Below, piece after piece: positions 36,781 through 44,130 of a stretch of DNA of 64,000 bases (its first letter is position 1; each line of letters starts with the position of its first letter). The DNA comes from Acidobacteriota bacterium. Its GTDB lineage: Bacteria; Acidobacteriota; Terriglobia; Bryobacterales; Bryobacteraceae. The stretch covers positions 226,635-290,634 of the forward strand of contig JAFDVZ010000015.1 of NCBI GenBank assembly GCA_018268715.1, read 5' to 3'. The notes under the pieces were generated by a model. The model was not told the origin of the DNA. It did not search any database and saw nothing but the letters and a program-made list of their open reading frames with translations. The position numbers and the translations under genes are program-made.

Positions 36781-38224
36781 AGGCGCTCCCGATTTTGATG
36801 TTGCGGAAGCGCGAGGGGCTTGCGCCGTGGCCAGTGCCCATCACCTGTTCGGGCTGTCCCTTGCCACAGTTCGGCACGCCCCACAGGACCCAGTGGTCGC
36901 GGTTGGCGATGGCCTCGCAGGAGTTCCAAAACTCCGTGCTGATGCCCGAGTAGCTGGGGTTCTTGAGCATCCGCACACGCTTGCCGTTGCGGATTTCCCA
37001 GGCGATCTCGCAACCGAACTGGAAGTTGTAGCGCTTGTCGTCGATCGACCAGCTCTTGTTGGTCTCCATGTAGACGCCGTGGGGGACGTCGAAAACCTCG
37101 TCGAGCGATTGCGCGCCAGGCAGCAGGCTGACGTTCGTCATGCGGATGAGCGGGATGTGCGACCATCCGTCGGCCCGCATCGTTCCGTTCGAGTGCGGGA
37201 GGCCAATGGCGGCCGCCGTCTCGCGCGAACTCATATAACCGCGAAACTGGCCGTGGGTGATGATCGGAACCGATTGCGCGGGCACGCCTTCATCGTCGAA
37301 GGCGAACGTCCCGAGTCCCGGTCCATGCTGGAGCGTGGCGTCGCACACCACGTTCACGATGTCGGAGCCGTAGCGCAGCGCATCCACCTGGTCGAGCGTC
37401 AGGAAACTCATGCCCGCGTAGTTGGCCTCCGAGCCGAGCACGCGGTCGAGTTCGATGGGATGTCCGATTGATTCGTGGATTTGCAGTCCCAACTGGCTGC
37501 CGTCGAGGATCAGGGGAAACTCGCCTTGCGGGCATTGATCGGCCGCATGCAGCGCCGCCGCCTCTTCGGCGATGCGTGGAGCGGCGCCCATCAGGTCGAG
37601 TTCGCGCACCAGTTCGTAACCCTTCAATTGATACTGGCCGCCGAATGAGTTCGGGTAGGATCGCTTCTGAATCTCGCCGTCCTTGAAACAGTAGGCGGCG
37701 AATCCCGCGCCGCTGGTGGTGCGGGTCTGGTCGATGACGCTGCCGAGGGTGGACACGAACACCTGCCGGGTGCGGTTGAACACGAGCGACGATTCGGTGA
37801 GGGTGACGTCCGGGTTCCGCTTCAATTCGTTGTCCACTTTGAGCAGCAGGGCGACCTGTTCATCGACCGGAATCGAGAAGGGATCGATCTCGCAGGGGCT
37901 TGTCCAGACGGCCTGGTAGCCGCGCTCGGGCGCGAGCTGGACATCCGCCTTCTTTGCGAGCGCGCCGGATCGCGCGATGGCGACGGCGAGTTTCGCGGCC
38001 CGTTCGAGAGCCTCCTTCGACAGATCGTCGGTGGCGGCGAAGCCCCACGATCCGTCTGCGATGACGCGGATGCCCGCGCCGGTGGATTCGGCGGCGCCGA
38101 TCTGGCCGACCTTGCCGCTCTTGGTGGTGATGGCGCGGTCTCGCGACTGCCCTACGCGCACATCGGCGTACGCAGCTCCGAACGTCCGGGCGGCGTCCAG
38201 AGCGAGTAAAGCTGTGTCTCGCAT
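36770..38224 (-). CDS. tldD: TldD zinc metalloprotease subunit
   Basis: 484-residue catalytic subunit of the TldD/TldE protease, with the zinc motif His250-Glu251-x3-His255 (HESIGH) and a downstream Cys ligand region (VCDATLQHG). The N-terminus [21 protein letters not shown] matches usual TldD starts, so ATG 38224 is preferred over ATG 38239 or TTG 38263. The protein cleaves small, unfolded peptides within a closed chamber with TldE. It is divergent from the PQQ dehydrogenase gene with 46 bases between starts. Export-linked quality control or maturation of an unknown peptide is the likely role. Confidence 0.94.
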   Translation of the reverse strand: MRDTALLALDAARTFGAAYADVRVGQSRDRAITTKSGKVGQIGAAESTGAGIRVIADGSWGFAATDDLSKEALERAAKLAVAIARSGALAKKADVQLAPERGYQAVWTSPCEIDPFSIPVDEQVALLLKVDNELKRNPDVTLTESSLVFNRTRQVFVSTLGSVIDQTRTTSGAGFAAYCFKDGEIQKRSYPNSFGGQYQLKGYELVRELDLMGAAPRIAEEAAALHAADQCPQGEFPLILDGSQLGLQIHESIGHPIELDRVLGSEANYAGMSFLTLDQVDALRYGSDIVNVVCDATLQHGPGLGTFAFDDEGVPAQSVPIITHGQFRGYMSSRETAAAIGLPHSNGTMRADGWSHIPLIRMTNVSLLPGAQSLDEVFDVPHGVYMETNKSWSIDDKRYNFQFGCEIAWEIRNGKRVRMLKNPSYSGISTEFWNSCEAIANRDHWVLWGVPNCGKGQPEQVMGTGHGASPSRFRNIKIGSAYAG

Positions 38225-38258
38225 GCTTCCCGATCTCATGGTAGCGAGATTGGGCGGA

Positions 38259-38264
38259 TACAAT
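38259..38264 (+). promoter_or_regulatory. Possible -10 element, leaderless start for the PQQ dehydrogenase
   Basis: TACAAT preceded by GGA lies only 6 bases before ATG 38271. If it is the -10, transcription would begin at or near the start codon, giving a leaderless mRNA. No -35 match is present 17 bases upstream, so the element would have to work as an extended -10 or under an alternative factor. Confidence 0.3.
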
Positions 38265-38270
38265 CGAGGG

Positions 38271-40382
38271 ATGCATCTTTCGATCCGCCTGGGTGCGGCA
38301 CTGTGCGCCGCCGTCTTTGCCGCGCACGCCTTCGACGATAATCACGGCTGGACCGTGGTGGCCGGAGGTCCCGACGGCATGCGGTATTCGGCGTTGAAGC
38401 AGATCCACCGCGGCAACGTCGGCCAGCTCAAGCTCGCCTGGAAGTTCGAGACGGGAGACTCGTTCAAGGGCTCCGAGATGCAGTGCAACCCGATCGTTGT
38501 CGATGGCGTGTTGTACGCGACCACGCCGAAGCTTCGGGTGATCGCGCTCGATGCGGCGACCGGGAAGGAGAAGTGGTCGTTCAATCCGTTCGAGGGTTCG
38601 AAGTCGGTGGGCAAACAGCGCAACCGGGGCGTCACCTATTGGGCGTCGGGGGCGGACAAGCGGATTCTGGTAGCCGCCGGTCCGCACCTGTATGCGCTGG
38701 ACGCCGCGACCGGCAAGCCGGTGGCCGGGTTCGGCTCCGGCGGCCGCATCGACCTGCGTGAGGGATTGGGACGGCCCGCGTCCACGTTGTCAGTGAGCGC
38801 CACCACGCCCGGCGTCATATATAAGGACCTGCTGATTCTGGGTTCCATCGTGAGTGAAGACCTGCCGTCCGCACCGGGCCACATCCGCGCGTACGATGTA
38901 CGCACGGGAGCGGTCCGCTGGACGTTCCACACGATCCCGCAGCCCGGCGAGTTCGGCTATGAGACGTGGCCGAAGGAGGCCTACACGTACACGGGCGGAG
39001 TGAACGCATGGGCCGGGCTGACGCTGGATGCGGAGCGCGGGTTGGTGTTTGTTCCGACCGGGTCGGCGGCGTTCGACTTCTACGGAGCGAACCGCGTGGG
39101 CGACAACTTGTTCGCGAATTGTCTGATCGCGCTGCGGGCGGGAACCGGGGAGCGCGTCTGGCATTTCCAGTTCGTCAAGCATGACGTTTGGGACCGGGAT
39201 CTGCCCGCGCCGCCCACGCTGGTGCGGGTGAAGCGCGACGGCAAGATGGTAGACGCCATCTCGCAGACGACGAAGACTGGCTTCGTTTGGGTTTTTGAGC
39301 GCGAGACGGGCAAGCCGCTGTTTCCGGTCCAGACGATGGATGTTCCGGCGTCGGATGTCGATGGAGAGGTGCTGGCGAAGCAGCAGACGTTGCCCTTGGC
39401 GCCCGCTCCGTACGCCCGTCAGCAGGTGACCGAAGATCTTCTGACGAAGCGGACTCCTGAGGCGCACGCGGCGGCGCTCGAGAAGTTCCGGCAGGTTCGC
39501 ACGGGCGGCCAGTTTACTCCGCCGAGCCTGCAGGGGACGTTCGTGTTTCCGGGCTTTGACGGGGGCGCCGAGTGGGGCGGCACGGCGTTCGATCCTGCGT
39601 CGCACCTGCTGTACGTCAACGCAAACGAAATGGCGTGGGTGCTGCGGCTTGTGCCGCGGAGCCGGGGTGTGGCGACGGCTCGCGCGCTGTACTTGAGGGA
39701 CTGCGCGGGGTGTCATCGGCCGGACCTGACGGGGACGCCCCCGGAGTTTCCGTCGCTGGTCAAAGTGGGCTCCAGGCTGAGCGATCAGCAGATCGGCGCG
39801 CTGATCCGCAAAGGCGCGGGGCGCATGCCGGCGTTCGCCAAGTGGAGCGATGAGGCGGTGGCGGCCGTGACGTCGTACCTGCGAAGCGGCGACGATCCGC
39901 ATATCGCGCAGGCCGTGGCCACCGTTGCGCCGGGAATGAAGTACGGGATGGACGGCTACAATAAGTTCCTCGATCCCGACGGGTACCCGGCCATCGCTCC
40001 GCCGTGGGGCACACTGAACGCGATCAGCCTGGATACGGGGGAATATGCGTGGAAGATCCCGTTCGGCGAGGTCCCGGAGTTGGCGGCGAAGGGCATGAAG
40101 AACACCGGGTCGGAGAATTATGGCGGGCCTGTGGTGACCGCCGGCGGGCTGCTGTTCATCGGCGCCACGGACCTGGACCGGAAGTTCCACGCCTACGATA
40201 AGGCCACCGGCAAGCTGCTGTGGGAGACGGAGCTGGATGCGGGCGGCAACGCGACGCCCGCCGTTTATGAGGCGAACGGACGCCAGTTCGTCGTGATCGC
40301 CGCGGGCGGAGGTAAGTCCGGCGCGGCGTCCGGCGGCGCTTATTACGCGTTCGCGCTGCCCGAAACCGGCGCCCATCGGTAA
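38271..40382 (+). CDS. PQQ-dependent dehydrogenase with inserted cytochrome c domain
   Basis: 703-residue periplasmic quinoprotein of the glucose/alcohol dehydrogenase family, oxidising an alcohol or aldose and passing electrons to a heme. Signal peptide 1-20. Propeller blades carry the W-motif repeats [10 protein letters not shown] and [10 protein letters not shown]; the last includes [21 protein letters not shown] c-type cytochrome module (about 465-545) is inserted between blades, with heme site Cys478-AG-Cys481-His482 and an RMPAF Met ligand about 40 residues later. Propeller sequence resumes after it ([18 protein letters not shown]). The blade pattern and [16 protein letters not shown] are typical of soluble quinoproteins. 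Substrate unknown. The CE1 esterase gene starts 33 bases after its stop. Confidence 0.9.
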   Translation: MHLSIRLGAALCAAVFAAHAFDDNHGWTVVAGGPDGMRYSALKQIHRGNVGQLKLAWKFETGDSFKGSEMQCNPIVVDGVLYATTPKLRVIALDAATGKEKWSFNPFEGSKSVGKQRNRGVTYWASGADKRILVAAGPHLYALDAATGKPVAGFGSGGRIDLREGLGRPASTLSVSATTPGVIYKDLLILGSIVSEDLPSAPGHIRAYDVRTGAVRWTFHTIPQPGEFGYETWPKEAYTYTGGVNAWAGLTLDAERGLVFVPTGSAAFDFYGANRVGDNLFANCLIALRAGTGERVWHFQFVKHDVWDRDLPAPPTLVRVKRDGKMVDAISQTTKTGFVWVFERETGKPLFPVQTMDVPASDVDGEVLAKQQTLPLAPAPYARQQVTEDLLTKRTPEAHAAALEKFRQVRTGGQFTPPSLQGTFVFPGFDGGAEWGGTAFDPASHLLYVNANEMAWVLRLVPRSRGVATARALYLRDCAGCHRPDLTGTPPEFPSLVKVGSRLSDQQIGALIRKGAGRMPAFAKWSDEAVAAVTSYLRSGDDPHIAQAVATVAPGMKYGMDGYNKFLDPDGYPAIAPPWGTLNAISLDTGEYAWKIPFGEVPELAAKGMKNTGSENYGGPVVTAGGLLFIGATDLDRKFHAYDKATGKLLWETELDAGGNATPAVYEANGRQFVVIAAGGGKSGAASGGAYYAFALPETGAHR

Positions 40383-40415
40383 CATTCCGGCGTGGAAGTG
40401 CGCCAAAATCGGCGT

Positions 40416-41591
40416 ATGCGCACACATTTTTGCTTCGCATTGGCAATGTTGCCGGTGGCGTTGTGGGCCCAGGACGCCCGGCCGCAGCCGACTCCTCCAC
40501 GTGGTCCCCAGGGTCCCGTGGTCATCTCGCCGGAGGTTTCATCCGACCGCCGGATCACCTTCCGCATCCTGGCGCCGGACGCCAAGGCCGTCACTCTGCG
40601 GGCGGGCGACATCCCCGGGCTGCAGAAGGAGCCGCCGAAGTTCGCCAAGGGCGACAACGGAGTGTGGGAGGCCACGGTTGGCCCCCTGGACCCGGGCGCA
40701 TATCGCTACACGTTTGGCGTCGACGGCGTCGCGGTGATCGATCCTCGGAACCCGTCGGTGAGCGAGTCGAATACGAACGTGTGGAGCCTGGTGGTCGTGC
40801 CGGGATCGGAGTTGTTCGACACGCAGCAGGTCCCGCACGGAGCGGTGGCGGCGGTGACGTATTATTCGACCGCGCTGGGCCGGCACCGGCGGATGCATGT
40901 GTATACTCCGCCGGGCTACGAAGCGGGATCGGCGAAGTATCCAGTGTTTTACCTGCTGCACGGCGCCGGCGATTGCGACGAGTCCTGGACGTCGGTGGGG
41001 CGGGCGGGGTTCATCCTCGATAACCTGATCGCGGCGAAGAAGGCGAAGCCCATGGTTGTCGTGATGCCGGCGGGGCATACGTCGGCTCGCATGATGATGC
41101 CGGGAGGCGGGCAGCAGCGCGACGAGTTCTCCGAAGACTTCGTCAACGACATCATGCCGTATGTCGAGAAGAACTACCGCGTGTTAACGGCGCGGAACGA
41201 CCGGGCGATCGCGGGCTTGTCGATGGGCGGCATGCAGACGCTCAACATCTCCATGTCGCACCTGGATAAGTTCGCCTACGTCGGCGTTTTCAGTTCCGGC
41301 GTGTTCGGGCGCAGGGCGCCTGGCGCCGCTGGGGGCGCGCCGGGCGCCGCGCCGCCCGCCGAGTGGGAAGAGCAGCACCCGATGCTGGACAACGCCGCTC
41401 TGAAGAAAGGGCTGAAGACGCTGTGGTTCAGCACGGGGTCAGAGGATTTTCTGTTGCAGACGACCAAGGCCACCGTAGAGATGATGAAGAAGCACGGCTT
41501 CGACCCGGTCTACAAGGAAAGCGGCGGAGGGCACACCTGGCTCAACTGGCGCGACTATCTGACTGAGTTCGCGCCGCTGTTATTCCGGTGA
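40416..41591 (+). CDS. Secreted esterase, CE1/enterochelin-esterase-like
   Basis: 391-residue exported alpha/beta hydrolase, signal peptide 1-18 (ALAMLPVALWA). An E-set/CBM48-like N-terminal domain (about 40-125, with FRILAPDAKAVTLRAGD) precedes an esterase-D fold. Nucleophile Ser269 is in AGLSMGGMQ, and the catalytic His is in GGGHTWLNWRDYL. This architecture is used by feruloyl and acetyl-xylan esterases that cut plant cell-wall esters. ATG 40416 is preferred over 40392 because it gives a clean signal peptide. Placed close after the PQQ dehydrogenase; together they could act on plant-derived sugars (inference). Confidence 0.9.
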   Translation: MRTHFCFALAMLPVALWAQDARPQPTPPRGPQGPVVISPEVSSDRRITFRILAPDAKAVTLRAGDIPGLQKEPPKFAKGDNGVWEATVGPLDPGAYRYTFGVDGVAVIDPRNPSVSESNTNVWSLVVVPGSELFDTQQVPHGAVAAVTYYSTALGRHRRMHVYTPPGYEAGSAKYPVFYLLHGAGDCDESWTSVGRAGFILDNLIAAKKAKPMVVVMPAGHTSARMMMPGGGQQRDEFSEDFVNDIMPYVEKNYRVLTARNDRAIAGLSMGGMQTLNISMSHLDKFAYVGVFSSGVFGRRAPGAAGGAPGAAPPAEWEEQHPMLDNAALKKGLKTLWFSTGSEDFLLQTTKATVEMMKKHGFDPVYKESGGGHTWLNWRDYLTEFAPLLFR

Positions 41592-41606
41592 AATTCCGCT
41601 TGACCC

Positions 41607-41619
41607 TGACGTTGCGTCA
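41607..41619. promoter_or_regulatory. MerR-type dyad upstream of the TipA-like regulator
   Basis: TGACGTTGCGTCA, a 5-3-5 dyad, lies 9 bases before the regulator start codon and just after TTGACC (41600-41605). MerR activators typically bind such dyads between -35 and -10 hexamers with a 19-base spacer. If TTGACC is the -35 with that spacing, the -10 would overlap the annotated ATG, so the true start codon could lie further downstream or the mRNA could be leaderless. Confidence 0.5.
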
Positions 41620-41628
41620 CACCCGACG

Positions 41629-42405
41629 ATGGTTGAGGAAGGAAGCCCGCTGTACCGCACGCGACAATTCGCCGAACTGGCTGGCGTGACCGTCCGGACG
41701 CTGCACCACTACGACCGGATCGGGTTGCTGAGGCCGGGAGGGCGGACGCCGGCGGGATATCGGATCTACGTCGACGGCGATCTTGAGCGGCTGGAGCAGA
41801 TTGTCGCGCTCAAGTTCATCGGGCTTCCCTTGAAGCGGATCAGGACGTTACTCGACCGTTCGACCGTCGAATTGCCGCTGGCGTTGCGCGCGCAGCGACA
41901 GGCGCTTGAAGAGAGGCGCAGGTTGCTGGATGGCGCGATTGACGCCATACGGTCGGCCGAGATCGCAATCGGGCGAAACGGGCAGTCCAACGCCGCGCTA
42001 TTAAAGCGAATCATCGAGGTGATGGACATGCAGAACGACCATGAGTGGCTGATGAGCCACTACAGCGAAGACGCGAAGGCGCATATCGCCGAACACGCCA
42101 GGACGTGGACGCCCGAGGCGCAGGCGCAATCGGAACAGGATTGGAAAGATCTGCTTAGCGATGTGGAGGCCGCGCGCGGCGAGGATCCGGCCAGCGAGAG
42201 AATGCAGGAGCTGGCCGGACGATGGCTGAAACTGGTGGAGGGATTTACGGGCGGCAATCCCGAGGTGGTGAACGGACTGCGGGCCGTCTACGCCGATCGC
42301 GCCAGCGCGCCCGCCGAGCTACAGAGGCGGATGGCGCCGTTCGGATCGGAGACGCATGCGGGTATCGCTAAAGCCATCGCAATCCGGCGGCAGCTTGCCG
42401 GCTAA
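41629..42405 (+). CDS. MerR-family transcriptional regulator with TipAS effector domain
   Basis: 258-residue regulator. The N-terminal MerR helix-turn-helix and wing (about 8-75) contains YRTRQFAELAGVTVRTLHHYDRIGLLR, a coiled dimerisation helix follows (75-125), and the C-terminal half (about 140-258) is the TipAS/albicidin-type drug-binding domain (YSEDAKAHIAEHARTW..., RWLKLVEGFTGGNPEVV). Homologues sense thiopeptide-like antibiotics or other ligands and switch on efflux or defence genes. A perfect dyad lies just upstream, suggesting autoregulation. No transporter partner is adjacent. No Shine-Dalgarno sequence precedes ATG 41629, so start uncertainty remains. Confidence 0.9.
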   Translation: MVEEGSPLYRTRQFAELAGVTVRTLHHYDRIGLLRPGGRTPAGYRIYVDGDLERLEQIVALKFIGLPLKRIRTLLDRSTVELPLALRAQRQALEERRRLLDGAIDAIRSAEIAIGRNGQSNAALLKRIIEVMDMQNDHEWLMSHYSEDAKAHIAEHARTWTPEAQAQSEQDWKDLLSDVEAARGEDPASERMQELAGRWLKLVEGFTGGNPEVVNGLRAVYADRASAPAELQRRMAPFGSETHAGIAKAIAIRRQLAG

Positions 42406-42788
42406 AGGCGCTTCATGAGGAACTCGCGGATAGCGTTGTCGCTGAACATGCCTTCGGTGCGCAGGGCGTAAGCGCAGTGCATCTCGAGGACGCCGTCGCT
42501 GAAATCCATGGTCATTTCGGCCGGCGTCTTGACGTTCTTCAGCTTCACTTTCCTGACGGTCTCGCGGATCGCCTCCTTGCCCATCTCATCCATGCAGATG
42601 ACGCGCAGGGCCATATTCAGGCGATGGCATGAGATGTTATCCATGAAGTTGAGCGCCTCAGCGTCGTCGGCGAAGCTGTCCCAGTCGACTTCATAGGGGA
42701 TCGGGGCTCCGCAGATCTCCTCGATCTCCTTCACGCGTTCGGGCAGGGTAACTTCAGTCAGTTCCTTTCTTCGTTCGGCAAGACCCAC
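42402..42788 (-). CDS. Conserved hypothetical protein, about 128 residues
   Basis: Cytoplasmic protein of unknown function. Starting at GTG 42788, 9 bases after a strong GAGGAGG, it reads GLAERRKELTEVTLPERVKEIEEICG and contains the well-ordered segments VDWDSFADDAEALNFMD and MDFSDGVLEMHCAYALR. Two cysteines and an acidic, helical composition suggest a compact fold. An upstream ATG at 42806 is possible but has no ribosome site. Its stop overlaps that of the convergent TipA-like gene (CTAA). I recognise it only as a conserved hypothetical; no motif points to a role. Confidence 0.72.
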   Translation of the reverse strand: MGLAERRKELTEVTLPERVKEIEEICGAPIPYEVDWDSFADDAEALNFMDNISCHRLNMALRVICMDEMGKEAIRETVRKVKLKNVKTPAEMTMDFSDGVLEMHCAYALRTEGMFSDNAIREFLMKRL

Positions 42789-42882
42789 GTCGCGCCGCCT
42801 CCTCATGCGGCGTCTAGTTACGATAACAGGTAATCCGGCTGGTTGGGAATCGGTTCGACCCGATTGTGTTACTCTGCGGACG

Positions 42883-44082
42883 GTGCGACGAACGCCGCCA
42901 AGTTCGCTCTGCCGGAAGTTCCTCGGGCGCTGTCCCATCGGCCTGGCCATTCTTGCGCTCTCGCTGTGTGTGGTTGCTCAGGACGATCCGGCGGCTATCG
43001 AGAAACAGGTCGAGGCGTTGCGCAAGGCTGGGCGAATCTCCGAGACCACGCCGCTGCTGGAGCGGCTTCTCGCCATCGAGCAAGAGGGGGCCGGCGAGAA
43101 CAGCGAGCGGCTGGTTCCGCTGCTCGACCAACTGGGGCGCGTCGCCATCGCGGAAAGCCGCTTCGACCGGGCTGGGGAGTTATACGCCAGGGCGCTGACG
43201 ATTACTGAGTCGGCGCAGGGCAAGTCAGCGCCGGCCTTGATCCCGATTTTGATTTCGACGGCGAAGATGCGGCAGATGGCGGGCGAGTTCGGGGAGGCGG
43301 AAGGCGCGCTGTTGCGGGCCATCGCGGTGCGGATTCAGGCGAGCGGTCCGCAGTCGGCCGACATCGCCGCCGACTATCTGCTGTTGGCCCGGCTGTATTC
43401 GGCGCAGAAGAAGTTCACGCAGGCGACGGGCGTGTTTGGGTGGGCTCTCGACCTGCTCGAGAAACTCCACGGCGCCGATGATCCGCGGCTGTTGCCGGCG
43501 CTGGACGGAATCGCGAGCGCGGCGCGGGAGAACGAGGAGTCGGAGCGGGCGCTGGTCGCGCTGGACCGGGCGATCGGGATCCGGCAGTTGAGCCTGGGCC
43601 CGGCGCACCCGGACCTGGCGCAGACGCTGGATTCGGCGGGCAATCTGCTGTACGCACTGAAGCGGTTCGCGGAGGCGGAGGCGCTGTACGCGCGGTCGCT
43701 GCAAATCTGGGTCAAGACGCTTGGGCCGTCGCATCCGATGATCGCCACGAGCTTCGACAACCTGGCGGTGGCGTTGGCGGCCCAGGGCAAGTTCGCAAAG
43801 GCGGAGGAGGCGTACCGGCAGTCCCTGTCGATTCGGGATGAGCAGAACGCCGCCAGCCTGCGAAACCTTGCGCTGGTGCTGGCGGCGCAGGAGAAGTGGG
43901 CGGATGCCGAGCCTTACTTCAAGAGGGCGCTCGCCACCCTGTCCGAGCCGTCGAAGGCGCAGGCGGCGGTGTTGGTTGAGTACGCTGAGACGCTCGAGAA
44001 GTTGAACCGTAAGGTGGAGGCGGCGCGGCTTAGGGCGAGGGCCAGGAAAGTGGAAGCAGGGCTAAAGGCTCGCGGGGACTGA
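42883..44082 (+). CDS. Exported tetratricopeptide-repeat protein
   Basis: 399-residue protein with signal sequence 1-33 (LAILALSLCVVA, cleavage near QDD) starting at GTG 42883. At least seven TPR units of the kinesin-light-chain type follow, for example GRVAIAESRFDRAGELYARALTI, LDSAGNLLYALKRFAEAEALYAR and FDNLAVALAAQGKFAKAEEAYRQ. TPR solenoids mediate protein-protein contacts; the partner is unknown. The region upstream is shared with the divergent conserved hypothetical. It converges with the TonB-dependent receptor gene, with a perfect hairpin between them. Confidence 0.85.
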   Translation: MRRTPPSSLCRKFLGRCPIGLAILALSLCVVAQDDPAAIEKQVEALRKAGRISETTPLLERLLAIEQEGAGENSERLVPLLDQLGRVAIAESRFDRAGELYARALTITESAQGKSAPALIPILISTAKMRQMAGEFGEAEGALLRAIAVRIQASGPQSADIAADYLLLARLYSAQKKFTQATGVFGWALDLLEKLHGADDPRLLPALDGIASAARENEESERALVALDRAIGIRQLSLGPAHPDLAQTLDSAGNLLYALKRFAEAEALYARSLQIWVKTLGPSHPMIATSFDNLAVALAAQGKFAKAEEAYRQSLSIRDEQNAASLRNLALVLAAQEKWADAEPYFKRALATLSEPSKAQAAVLVEYAETLEKLNRKVEAARLRARARKVEAGLKARGD

Positions 44083-44090
44083 AGCGGAAG

Positions 44091-44110
44091 GGCGGGCCCG
44101 GAGGCCCGCC
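44091..44110. terminator. Perfect hairpin between convergent genes
   Basis: GGCGGGCC (44091-44098) and GGCCCGCC (44103-44110) around CGGA, in the 48-bp gap between the TPR gene and the receptor gene. Only a short T-rich stretch follows on the plus strand (TGGCTTGGTTATT). It probably marks the end of one or both transcripts. Confidence 0.6.
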
Positions 44111-44130
44111 TGGCTTGGTTATTGCCCTTG

